Notes under the pieces: generated by a model
What the model saw: the letters and a program-made list of their open reading frames with translations, nothing else
Databases searched by the model: none
What the model was told of the DNA's origin: nothing
Shown: piece by piece, positions 1-9,739 of the stretch
Position numbering within the stretch: the stretch's first letter is position 1
Layout of the letters: each line of letters begins with the position of its first letter
Assembly: GCF_017591435.1 (NCBI RefSeq)
Contig: NC_059303.1
Location: forward strand, 226,501-290,500
DNA: 64,000 nucleotides
Direction: 5' to 3'
DNA from: Portunus trituberculatus
Taxonomy: Eukaryota; Arthropoda; Malacostraca; Decapoda; Portunidae
Made by a program: the position numbers and the translations under genes

Positions 1-284
1 CCCAAGACTGGAAAAGAGCTAACATTGTCCCAATCTATAAATCAGGTAACAAGAGAGACCCATTGAACTATAGACCAGTGTCACTTACAAGTGTGGTAGC
101 TAAGATGTGTGAGAGGGTGGTGAAGAATAGATGGACAGACTTCTTGGAGAAAAATGACATACTTTGTGAGTGTCAATTTGGTTTTAGAAAAGGGCGTTCA
201 TGCACGACAAACCTGATATGTTACTATTCGAGGGTGATAGATGTAATACAGGAAAGAGATGGTTGGGCTGATGGAATCAATTAA
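1..284 (+). pseudogene. fam-A non-LTR retrotransposon, reverse transcriptase N-terminal fragment
   Basis: The translation carries the first reverse transcriptase blocks of a CR1/L2-like element: NYRPVSLTS, then QFGFRKGRSC and a YYSRVIDVIQERDGW segment. It matches almost residue for residue the minus-strand fam-A copy near 50000-50290. It is open from the window edge, so the element begins outside the window. It stops at 284, just before the YLDLKKAFDKVPH block that the other copy has. The endonuclease half is not in view. Non-functional fragment; family assignment is secure by comparison inside the window, clade name is from RT motif style. Confidence 0.9.
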
Positions 285-1144
285 GGAATACGGTGGAGAG
301 TGGAAACTTCACTAGCTGCTCTAGGTCATGAAGGATAGCAAAGTTGAAGGTTTGTTCACCAGGTTGGTCAGTGAAAGAAGATGAAAGCCAAAAGAAGATG
401 AAAGCCAAAGCTGGTGGTGAACATTGAAATCAAAATGGAGATCTCAGCAAAAGGAAAGTGAGATAAGATGTGCTCCACCTTGGAAGTCAAATAGTCAAAG
501 AATTTTACATAGTCAGAGGAATTAGGTGAGAGGTATACAGCACAGATGAATTTAGTTAGAGAGTGACATTGAAGTCTTAGCCAGATGGTAGAAAATTCTG
601 AAGATTCAAGATTGTGGGCACGAGAGCAAGTGGTGTCGTTACGCACGTATGCGCAACATCCAGCTTTGGATTGAAAATGAGGATAGAGCAAGTAGGAGGG
701 AACAGAAAAGGGCTGTCAGTAGTCACAGACAACTGTGTTTCACGAAAGAGAAGATGAGGTTTAGTAGAGGAGAGGTGGAGTGTTCCACAGATTGAAAATT
801 AGAACGAAGGCCACGAATGTTGCAGAAATTGATAGTGAAAGTATTAGATGAAGTGTCAAGACACCCAAGGTCGACAGCAGAGAGTCCGACCTGGGGACAT
901 TTATGGTCCCCTCCCAGAGTGGGACTGAGGCAGGGCGTGGTGAAGCCATTATTAAATTTTGATTTGAAGAGAGTGTAAAAGTGTAAGGTGTTGTAGTGTA
1001 GTGTAGGAAGTAGTAGAAGTTGTCTTTAGAGGGCAGGCTGCAGCTGCTCAATTGTATAAATGAGACCACAAAGGAACCGGGAAGAGAGGACACGGGAATC
1101 ACTCAGTCTGCAGCACTGCCTACATCCCGTAAGTACCTCTCCTG
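285..1144 (-). mobile_element. Jockey-like non-LTR retrotransposon, 5' UTR and endonuclease fragment (antisense)
   Basis: Read on the minus strand, about 850 to 285 encodes a broken apurinic-type endonuclease domain. It begins FCNIRGLRSNFQSVEH and continues through AGCCAYVRNDTTCSRAH and SSEFSTIWLRL to KFICAVYLSPNSSDY. Several frame changes and stops interrupt it. The part from about 860 to 1144 looks like upstream leader. It resembles jockey-type endonucleases common in decapod genomes (from memory). A short direct duplication near 375-410 repeats the motif agaagatgaaagccaaa. The piece carries a 5' portion and no 3' end, unusual for target-primed insertion, so it may have arrived by rearrangement. 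Confidence 0.65.
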
Positions 1145-1530
1145 AGTATTAGAGATTTGACTTATGAAGACAGACTGAAAAGAATGCAACTTCCGACCCT
1201 GGAAAACAGAAGAGAAAGGGAGACCTGATAGCAATATACAGAGTGATGATTGGCATGGAAAAATGGATAGGGAAGATCTGTGTATGTGGAATGAAAGAAT
1301 GTCGAGAGGGCATGGGAAAAACTAAAATGGCCACTTATAGGAGAGATGTGAAAAATATAGCTTCCCTCATAGAAGGGTGGAAGCATGGAATAGTTTAGAC
1401 GTGGAAGTGGTCAACGCAAGGAATATTCATGATTTTAAGAAAAAGCTGGACATTAATAGATATGGAGACGGGACAACACGAGCATAGCTCTTTTCCCGTA
1501 TGTTACAATTAGGTAAATACAATTAGGTAA

Positions 1531-1532
<2 letters not shown>
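1145..1532 (+). pseudogene. fam-A non-LTR retrotransposon, 3' terminal part
   Basis: The translation LRDLTYEDRLKRMQLPTLE, then IAIYRVMIGMEKW, then YSFPHRRVEAWNSLD is the C-terminal region after the RT domain and matches the minus-strand copy at 48895-49270. One base is lost near 1215-1225, shifting the frame. After the stop the 3' UTR reads GATATGGAGACGGGACAACA and ends with two AATTAGGTAAATAC repeats that run into (AC)n. With 1-284 it brackets a replaced middle of the element. Confidence 0.88.

Positions 1533-1578
<46 letters not shown>
1533..1578. repeat. (AC)n microsatellite at retrotransposon tail
   Basis: About 23 uninterrupted AC units directly follow the AGGTAAATAC tail of the fam-A copy. 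The same arrangement is found at other fam-A/B/F 3' ends in this window. Confidence 0.97.
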
Positions 1579-1581
<3 letters not shown>

Positions 1582-1878
1582 CCATGGAGAGCGGACGTGC
1601 CTCCTGCTCAGAGTGGCATCTAACTAACACTCCACACGCTAAGCAATGTGCTTGAGTGAGAATCGTTATTGGTATTGAGGGCAACCAGAGCGAGTGAACG
1701 AGCGTACAGAGTGAACGTAGCCTGGTGGCGTGTACATGGGAGTGATCGGAGGTGTGAGAACCTCCACACTCCAAACGACAGAGCGGGAACCACACAAAGG
1801 CCAGCCATAGCAGCCGCCAACGCATCCCACCACACACACGTAGCTACCAGGCCTGGCCCCCAGTGACCACACACCCAC

Positions 1879-2939
1879 ATGCTCCCAGGAAGAGTAAAAA
1901 AAATGGATAGACCGGTAAGAAATAAATTACCAAATTCAAAATATGTTGATGAGGCCCAGGGAGCAAAGCCAAAAGTGGCCAGTCAAAGCATGAGTCCATC
2001 TTCAACAGGGGCAACAATGCAAGGTAGATTGGTAATGTTGGAGAAGAGATTTGAGGAGTTGGTGAAGGAATTAAAAGTTCAGAGGAGTGAGGAGGAGCAG
2101 GATAGAGAATTCGCAAGGCTTTGAAGGAAAGAGTTAAGAGACTGGAGGAAAATGAAAACGATTGGTGGATGAGAATGCACACTTGAGAGTGGAGGTTGAA
2201 AAATACAAGAGACGGTTGGAGGAGAAAATGGAGAGAGTAGTAAAGGAGAAAGATGACTTTAAGGAAATGATTAGTGAGCAGAATGAAAGGTTTGAAAGGG
2301 AATGGGAACTGAAGAAAACACAATGGACTGAGTCGAGGGAAGCAGAGATGGTTGGATTACAAGAAATAATTAAAGATCAGTTGAAGGAAGACAAAAAAGA
2401 AAGGTCCAAGGAACTGGTTAATGTAATGAAGAATAAGGAAACATTGATAAGAGAAATAGCAGAAAAGAAGAAGAGTGTGTTAATATTTGGGATGAAAGAA
2501 CAAAATATAACATATAAGCCTAAGAGAATTAAGGAAGAATTAAAACGGTAAGAGATCTGTTCAAAAATCTAAATGATGATGAAAAAAAGACCTACAAGAA
2601 GAAGTGGAAGAGATCCATAGACTGGGTCCGTATAAGGAGGAGTGAGCAGACCGATTAAAGTAGTACTGAAGTCACAACAATCTGGAGGATATCCTATATA
2701 GAACATCAAAGTTAAGAGAGATAGAAGGTTGTAAAGAGGTGTTTGTGAGAAAGAATAGAAATGAGGAAGAGAGGAGAAGATATAAGGAATTGTTGGAAGA
2801 GGCGAGAAGGAAAAATGATGAGCGGTCTGAGGAGGAAAGAGAAAAGTTTTTTTGGAGAGTTATAGGAGTGAGTCAGAAAGTGGTATGTGGAAAGAAGGAA
2901 TGCGGAGGAACCCCTAGAGGAGCAGTGGGTGGACCGTAA
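1879..2939 (+). pseudogene. fam-B ORF1, coiled-coil nucleic-acid-binding protein (frameshifted)
   Basis: Three frame segments (1879-2124, about 2125-2551, about 2551-2939) form one ORF1. The first part is a basic, Pro/Ser-containing head starting MDRPVRNKLP at 1903. Next is a long Glu/Lys-rich heptad-like coiled coil, then a KKKSVLIFGMKEQ segment that starts an RRM-like fold in L1/CR1-type ORF1 proteins. The tail is Arg/Glu-rich (NRNEEERRRYKELLEEARRK). By family knowledge such proteins trimerise and bind the element RNA. The same KKK-V-I-x-G-x-K/R-E block occurs in fam-A and fam-F. The stop TAA at 2937-2939 overlaps the ORF2 ATG. Confidence 0.8.
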
Positions 2940-5744
2940 TGTATACTAATATAGATGGGATACTGTCAAGTAGATTGGAATTGCAAGACTATATGATGGT
3001 GGAGAAGCCTGATATAGTGTGTTTGACTGAGACAAAATTGCATGAAAAACAAAGATAAATTTGGATAATAAATATAATATATGGAGAAAGGATAGAGAGT
3101 AAAGGTGGAGGAGGAGTTATGATTATGACGAAGAAATAAATAAATGTGGATAAGGTTTGGTATGGGAAGAACAATGCAGAAGTGATAAGCATAAGGATAA
3201 AAAGTGATGGAAAAGAATTAATAATCATGGTGACCTATGTACCTCCTAAAACAAATTCTTGGACATTAAGGAATACGACAATATGATCAAGGATACTTTA
3301 CAGAGTTTGGAAAGTGTATTATCTGGAAAAAGAAAGGTGATACTAGTAGGAGATTTTAATTGTAAGGAGGTGGATTGGGAAAATCTAGTAAGTGGTGTTG
3401 GAGAGGAAGCATGGGAGAGAGATTTCTTAATCTAATGATGGAAAATATGATGGAACAGAGGGTGAAGGAAAATACTAGATATAGAGGAGATGATGAACCG
3501 GCTAGACTGGATTTGGTGTTAACAAGAGAAGTGTACCTATGTGGAGATATACAATACAAATGTCCTTTGGGAAAGAGTGATCATGTGGTTATGGAAATGC
3601 AGATAGCAACAACACAGCGAAGGAAAGACGAGACATACAGGAGTGGTAGATTGAATTATAGAAAGATGGACACAGAAAGTTTGAAAAATTATTTCAGAAA
3701 ATTAGATTGGGAGGAGATGTTACAAATCAGAGAAGTGCAAAAAAATATGAGATTTTTATGAAATATTATAAAGAAGGAGTTATGAAATTTGTACCAAAGT
3801 ATAAACCGAGAGAGGAAGGAAGAAAGGATTGGTTTAATGCAACTTGTGTTAAGGCTAAGGAAAAGAGAGATGTGGCTTGGAAAAGATGGAAAAGAGCAGG
3901 AATATACTAAATAAGGAGAATTATAGAGTGGCGAGAAATGAGTATGTGAGGGTAAGGAGGAGGAAGAAAGAAAATTTGAAAAGATATTGTAGACAAGAGT
4001 AAGGAACATCCAAAATTGTTTTACAGGTTCATAAATGGTAAACTTAAAAGAGAGAGTCCATTGAAAGATTAAAAGGAGAGCAAGGGATAGTAGATGACCC
4101 TAAGAATATAGCGGAATTGCTAAATAATAGGTTTCAGCAAGTATTTACTAAAGAAACAATGTTTGTAAAGCCTCAGAATGTACAAGGAAATGTGCACATG
4201 GATGACATTAAGATACCTAAAAGGAGTTATATAAAATGTTGGAGGAACTTAAAGATGATAAAGCGATGGGACCAGATGAAGTTTCAGGAAAATTATTGAA
4301 GGAGTGTAGAGAAGAATTGATTGATCCATTATATGATATTATAAGGTGTTCATTAGAAACAGGGAAGTACCAGTAGAGTGGAAAAGAGCTGAAGTGGTGC
4401 CCATTTATAAGGGAGGCAGTAAGGAAGAGCCTCTTAACTATAGACCTGTGTCTCTAACAAGTGTGGTCGGTAAGATTTGTGAGAGGGTGATAAAGAAATA
4501 TTGGATACGGTTCCTGGAGGATCATAAGTTATTATCGGATCATCAATTTGGCTTTAGGAAAGGGAGGTCATGTGTAACAAATCTACTGAGCTTTTATTCA
4601 AGAGTGGTTGACAAAATACAAGAGAGAGAGGATGGATGGACTGTGTATATTTGGATTTAAAGAAAGCTTTTGACAAGGTACCTCACATGAGACTGCTATG
4701 GAAATTAGAGATTTATGGAGGACTGAAAGGAAAAGTGTTAAAGTGGATGGAAAACTACTTGAGATGGAGGGAGATGAGAACGGTAATAAGGGATGCAAAG
4801 TCGGACTGGTTGGTGGTGGAGAGTGGAGTCCCACAAGGCTCAGTGCTGGCACCAATACTTTTCCTTGTATATATTAATGACATGCCAGAGGGAGTAAACA
4901 GTTATATTAATTTGTTTGCGGATGATGCGAAGTTGTGTAGGTGTGTGAAGAGTGAAGAAGATTGTGAAATTTTACAGGCAGATCTGGATAAGATTTGGGA
5001 GTGGAGCAAGAGGTGGCAAATGGAATTTAATCTGAGCAAAAGTCATGTGATGGAGATGGGGAAGAGTGGAAGACGGCCAAGAGGGTCATATAAGATGGGT
5101 GAAGAAGTAGTGTTGAAAAAGGTGGAAAAGGAAAAGGATTTGGGAGTGATAATACAAGACCATGGGCAGTTTGAGGCTCATATTGATAAGATGTTTGGAG
5201 AAACGTATAATTTGATAAAAATATTGGATTAGCCTTCCATTATATGGATAAAGATATGATGAAGAAATTAATTAGTACGGTAATTAGACCAAGATTGGAA
5301 TATGCTGGAGTGGTTTGGTCCCCTTATAAAAAGAAGCATATAAGGAAGTTGGAGAGATTGCAGAGAATGGCAACAAAAATGGTTCCGGAATTGGCAGAAA
5401 TGACCTATGAGGAGAGATTAAAAGAAATGAATTTGCTTACCTTGGAACAAAGAAGAGAAAGAGGAGATTTAATACAGGTTTATAAACTGTTGAACGGACT
5501 GGATGAAGTGGATAATGAGCAAATGATGTTGAGAGAGGAAAACTTAAATAGAACTACGAGATCGCATAGTAAAAAGATAGCCAAGGGAATATGCTTGAAG
5601 GATGTGAAGAAATATAGTTTCCCACAAAGATGTGTGGAGGTGTGGAATGGTTTGAGTGAGGAGGTGGTGTCAGCGAGGAGTGTGCATAGTTTTAAAGGAA
5701 AGTTGGATGTGTGTAGATATGGAGACGGGGCCGCACGAGTATGA
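2939..5744 (+). pseudogene. fam-B ORF2, endonuclease plus reverse transcriptase (frameshifted)
   Basis: Begins MYTNIDGILSSRLE at 2939. Endonuclease motifs follow: IVCLTETKLH, GDFNCKEVDWEN (about 3350) and LGKSDHVVME (about 3570). Reverse transcriptase blocks are NYRPVSLTSV (4435), HQFGFRKGRSC, YLDLKKAFDKVPH (about 4650), SGVPQGSVLAPILF (about 4825) and LFADDAKL, the catalytic ADD (about 4915). The C-terminal part includes RPRLEYAGVVWSP, LERLQRMATKMVPEL and YSFPQRCVEVWNGLS up to the stop at 5742-5744. At least six frameshifts or stops interrupt the frame, for example near 3055, 3760, 3905, 4300, 4640 and 5230. Would act as the target-primed reverse transcription enzyme; clearly inactive here. 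Confidence 0.88.
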
Positions 5745-5792
5745 TACCCAGGCCCTGTAAAATTACAACTAGGTGAATACACACACACACAC

Positions 5793-6507
5793 AAAAGCCA
5801 TGTCATCGAAATGGGAAAGAGTGAAAGATGACCAGTGGGAATCTATAAGATAGGAGATGGAGTAGAACTAGAAAAAGTAAAAAAGGAAAAGGACTTGGGA
5901 GTGACGATGGAAGAAAACAATCAACCGGTAAGCCATACTGATAGAATTTTCAGAGAGACATAATTTGCTAAGGAATATTGGATTAGCATTTCACTACATG
6001 GACAAAGAAATAATGAAGAAATTGGTAAGTACTATAATAAGACCCAGATTGGAATATGCAGGAGTTGTGTGGACGCCCCATAAAAAGAAACACATAAGGA
6101 AGTTGGAGAGACTACAAAAAATGGCTACAAGAATGGTTCCAGAATTTGAAGGGATGACATATGAGGAGACTATGGATCTACCAACCCTGGAACAGAGAAG
6201 GGAGAAGGAATCTGATACAAGTTTATAAATTGATTAACGGAATGGATCAAGTGGATAATAAGAAGCCGATCCTGAGAGAAGAATATGACATTCGAAGCAC
6301 AAGATCACATAGTAAAAAACTTAGGAAGGGAAGATGTCTGAGAGATGTTAAAAAATAGTTTCCCGCACAGATGTATTTGAGTGAGGAAGTGGTGTCAGCA
6401 AAGAGTGTGCATAGCTTTTAAGAAAAATTGCATAAGTGTAGATATGGAGACGGGGCCACACGAACGTAAAGCCCAAGCCCTGTAAAACTACAACTAGGTA
6501 AATATTG
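5793..6507 (+). mobile_element. fam-B second copy, 5'-truncated 3' end
   Basis: Starts inside the RT C-terminal region (SHVIEMGKSER-like, then LEKVKKEKDLGVTM). It continues through MDKEIMKKLVSTIIRPRLEY, LERLQKMATRMVPE, a broken LRKGRCLRDVKK region and a 3' UTR with CCCTGTAAAACTACAACTAG. It is a tandem neighbour of the fam-B copy ending at 5792, with several frameshifts. Its terminal repeat continues at 18106, beyond the Tigger-like insertion, which entered at a TA dinucleotide in the tail. Confidence 0.85.
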
Positions 6508-6509
6508 TA

Positions 6510-6527
6510 AGTCCTCGTTATACGGTA
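6510..6527 (+). repeat. Left terminal inverted repeat, Tigger-like
   Basis: AGTCCTCGTTATACGGTA, preceded by TA at 6508-6509; perfect match to the reverse complement of 18086-18103. Confidence 0.9.
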
Positions 6528-6779
6528 CATATGCGTTCCTGTAAACCTTACCGCAAATTGAATTTACCGTATACCGAACCCATCATAACATGTAATAATA
6601 GGGAATGCGTTCCAGCACGTCAAAAGTCACCCCTACAGAAATTAAAATACATGAAAATAATAATAATAATAAAAAAAAAGTAAAGTACTGCACAAAAGAT
6701 ATAAACTTTTTTTTTTTCTTATTTACCTTTCAATCGCCATGTATTCTATCAGATGATGTCCCTCCCAAGGCTAAGAGAC

Positions 6780-7625
6780 AGTAGGGATTTCAGCCCTATA
6801 CTCATCTTCCGCTGAGTGGGCAGACAGGGATAAGACATTGTCGTCTGCACTGTCGGAAGCAGATGTGGAAGGGCCAGCTGTAGCAGGGTCGGCACGTTTC
6901 AATGGTTTGAAGATAGAGGATATTGAGGAAGGGCCAGCTGTAGAACCATCGGCAGCGAATGTGGAAGGGCTCACTGTAGCAGGGTTGGCAGGCGTGACAG
7001 GGACGGCATGTCTGACTGGCTTGAAGAACGAGTAGAGCGACTGATGGAGGACTGTTTGGTTTTTCTTGTTTTTTCATCATAGATTTCTTGATAAATCCTG
7101 ACACTTTTTTTATACGTCATGAGCCACTTTGCTTCTCCTGGTAGGATTTGGGTCACATGCCTTCTGGGTTTCCAGAGCTCTTTCGATACCACCGAGACAT
7201 TTTCTAAAGTTTTGATGTCCAGGCCATGCACAGGTTTCCCTCTTTTTCTGCCTCCTGTGATACCTTGTCTAGTTCTGTAAGTTCATCATTTGAGAGAGGT
7301 TCAGCATAACTTTCCAAAAGATGTTGAACATCATCAACTTCATCGAAACCAGCCCTATGGGACAAATTTACTATGTCATTTCTGATCGCACCGATGTCGT
7401 CTTCAGCAAAGCCTGGGAAGTCATGCGCGTATTCTGGCCATACTTTATTGAAGTTTATTCCATGCCAAGTTCATGGTAGACGTCTTCACATTGTCCCAAG
7501 ATGACTTGATGTTACCTAAGGCGTGCTTGATGTTATACGACTTCCACCATTCTCTGATAGTGGGCTTGCCAGGCCCATCTGTGTTGTTCCATGATCCAGC
7601 GCTGGTAGTAGGCTTTAAATGATTG
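6780..7625 (-). pseudogene. Tigger/jerky-type transposase, C-terminal part
   Basis: Minus-strand translation gives IREWWKSYNIKHALGNIKSS, NVKTSTMNLAWNKL, a frameshift near 7450, then VWPEYAHDFPGFAEDD, HRAGFDEVDDVQHLLESY and PLSNDELTELDKVS. This is the typical stretch after the DDE core in pogo/Tigger transposases (W-K-x-YNI, MN-W-KLWPE-xHDF, L-x-LE). A Ser/Ala/Gly-rich tail with repeated KxAGPSTS-like units follows toward 6780. The helix-turn-helix, CENP-B-like and DDE regions should lie to the right but are missing. Inactive remnant. Confidence 0.78.
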
Positions 7626-7805
7626 CCATAATTATTATGAATATATTTGTGCTTACAATAGACCCTTTAATATTCCATTTATTCATCTAATTAGTAATGC
7701 ATGTAAGTAATATGTAATGCAGTTAAAAAAAGGGGGGGAGGGAAGAGATAAGAGATTCCAAGGGTCAGTACCAACGAGTATAAGTACTGTGAGTAAGCGC
7801 GATTC

Positions 7806-7840
7806 ACACGAGGAATGTTTACCCATGTTCCGGGAACAAG
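7806..7840 (+). repeat. Left terminal inverted repeat, Harbinger-like
   Basis: Begins ACACGAGGAATGTTTACCCA and is 34/35 identical to the reverse complement of 17880-17914. Confidence 0.85.
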
Positions 7841-7982
7841 TTTTCCAATGTTCCGGGAATTTATTCCACCGGATGTTCACACGGTACTGAAGTTTATTCC
7901 TGAGACGGCAGACCGATATCGCGACAAGATCAAGATCAAGCACCCTGGTGGTCAACTCAAGTGTTTGTTTACAAGCACCACC

Positions 7983-8021
7983 ATGCCGAGCCACGCACAC
8001 CACATCAACCACAATCGACGA
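7983..8021 (+). pseudogene. Harbinger transposase, first 13 codons (split from 13016)
   Basis: ATG at 7983 sits in a good initiation context (caccaccATGc). The frame MPSHAHHINHNRR runs exactly to the 11-bp duplication ACAATCGACGA at 8011-8021, and its in-frame continuation lies at 13016. The retrotransposon therefore landed just inside the transposase coding sequence. No introns are needed to explain the break. Confidence 0.72.
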
Positions 8022-8189
8022 GGATTCTCTCCCGGGACACCGCACTGACCACACCTCTCCCCCGCTCTCCTGTACAAGGCAACAGCTCACCGGTTTGCCC
8101 GCTGCTTCAGCTGCTCTGCCTTCCTTTGTGTCCCGGTGTGAGACGGCTAACCTCTCTCTCACTCTCGAGGTAACATAAGCGAAAGGAAA

Positions 8190-9739
8190 TTGCCACGACG
8201 AGTTCCCGCGATGGAAGTGGACGTCGACATGCGGGACTCAATCTCTCCGGGCAAGCGTGGGCAGCCAGATACACCCCCTGACGACATCCCGGGAAGGTCC
8301 CGCTGCTGCACTGCCCAAGATCATCCCCAAGCCCCGGACGAGTACGTTAAGGCCTCGTTCCTGCTCCGAGGTACGGAAGGGGGGCGTCTTTTCGCCAACC
8401 CGGCCAAGGTCTCTCGCGTCCTCCACGACTCCGCCTTCGGGAAATACATCCTCGAGGGGAGACTCGATCCTAGGGAATGGCTCATCCCTGATAGTGGCGG
8501 TGTGGGCCCACACCTCCCAAGGTCCCCATGCTACAGTCGCCCTCCTTCACCCTAGGTGAGAGGCCTGTTACGTGCCGCAGAGCAGACCGGGATAGCGGTA
8601 CCTACCACTACGCCAAGGTGGGGCCCCTGGCGGACGACACCACCCTTGAGGAGGTCCGGGATGGCTTCCGTGTCCTGGAGGGAAATGAGGTGGTGGAACT
8701 CACCTGGCTTCCACCCCACAGCCTGCCACGCTTCGCCACAGGGAAGTGGCTCAGACTCAAGGTGAGAGGTTCCCCACCCAGCAAGGTAGCCATCGATCAG
8801 CTGGTGTTCTACCCATGCCCCATTCTCCTCCCCCTCCTGCGCTGCCCAGGGTGCCTTATGTTAGGGCACTCCATCAACACCCGCAGGTCCTCGGTCCGCT
8901 GTGCCGGTTGCAGTGGCACCCACCCCTCCCGAAAAGGTGACAAGGACGAGGTATGTGGCAAGCCCTTCCACTGTTTCCAGTGTCGAGGTTCCCATGGGCC
9001 CCGGTCACTTCATTGCCCCCATAACCTCCATGCCCAGCAGCTGTACACCCGCCTGGCGAGTGAAGGCAAACCCCTTCCTGAAATTAACAAGCAGCTGAGG
9101 GCCCTCCAGTTGCCCCGACCACAGCGACGGACTCCTACAACAGCCACCCCTTCTCCTACCATCCCAACCCGCTCAGCTGCTCGGGTTATTGAGCCGGGGT
9201 GTTCCTTCGCCTCCGTTGCCACAGGGAACAGGTATGCTGCTCTGCAAGACCTACCCATTGAAGCCGCTAATGTCGCCCAGGAAGAGGAAACCATGCCCAC
9301 TCCTCACATCCCTACACCACCTGCTACCCATGTTGCCCACCATCGGAGGAAGCCAGGTAGGCGATCGGCTGTACAGCCTCCTCCGCCCACCCCGATACCT
9401 GATGCTGAGCCGGGGCTCCTGCCTGTCACGGTTGAGGCCGAGGTCCACCACCCTCCCAGGAATGCTCGTCACCCACAGACACCCCACCATCACCCTCGTC
9501 AAGCACCTGGCCAGTATTCTAGCCTACCTCCACCTTCTCGACCCTCCTCTCCACCCCTGGATTCCACCATTCCTACAGCCACTGTCAGTACGTCTCCCTC
9601 TGTATCTGAGCTCCTCCCTAGCATCCTCGACCTCCTTTGGCATGGCTACCACCTCTACCAGAAAGGAGTGTCTTTCCCGGACATTATCACCACCCTCTGG
9701 CCCTCTGTCTCCACAATCCTGACTACCTTCTTCCCATAA
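8190..9739 (+). pseudogene. I-like element ORF1, gag-like zinc-knuckle protein (one frameshift)
   Basis: Starts MPRRVPAMEVDVDMRDS at 8190. One frameshift near 8510-8560 separates the first 106 or so residues from the remaining 390. The first part includes EYVKASFLLRGTEGGRLF and NPAKVSRVLHDSAFG. The later part has VVELTWLP, a Cys/His-rich block (CPGCLMLGH, CAGCSGTH, CFQCRGSHGPRSLHCPH) and a long Pro/Thr-rich tail. Such proteins bind the element RNA in ribonucleoprotein particles. It ends with TAA at 9737-9739, whose last base begins the ORF2 ATG. Confidence 0.82.

Larger units (their letters stand above)
1579..5792 (+). mobile_element. fam-B CR1/L2-like non-LTR retrotransposon, nearly full length
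   Basis: One element with a probable 5' leader (1579-1878), a coiled-coil ORF1, an endonuclease/reverse transcriptase ORF2 and a short 3' UTR. The 3' UTR contains GGCCCTGTAAAATTACAACT and ends AGGTGAATAC(AC)n. The 5' boundary is uncertain because it abuts the previous microsatellite. The leader has no recognisable coding. Many single-base indels and stops break both ORFs, so the copy is dead although its architecture is complete. No target-site duplication was found by eye. Confidence 0.85.

Noticed and set aside
1532..1578. CRISPR or tandem array
   Set aside because: Simple dinucleotide repeat; no spaced direct repeats anywhere in the window resemble CRISPR.
1523..1880. Minus-strand Cys/Val-rich frames near the (AC)n
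   Set aside because: Extend through the microsatellite; no homology recognised, more likely fam-B leader read antisense.
9189..9722. Second plus-strand frame within I-like ORF1
   Set aside because: Overlaps the zinc-knuckle ORF1 frame, lacks any motif and reflects high GC content.
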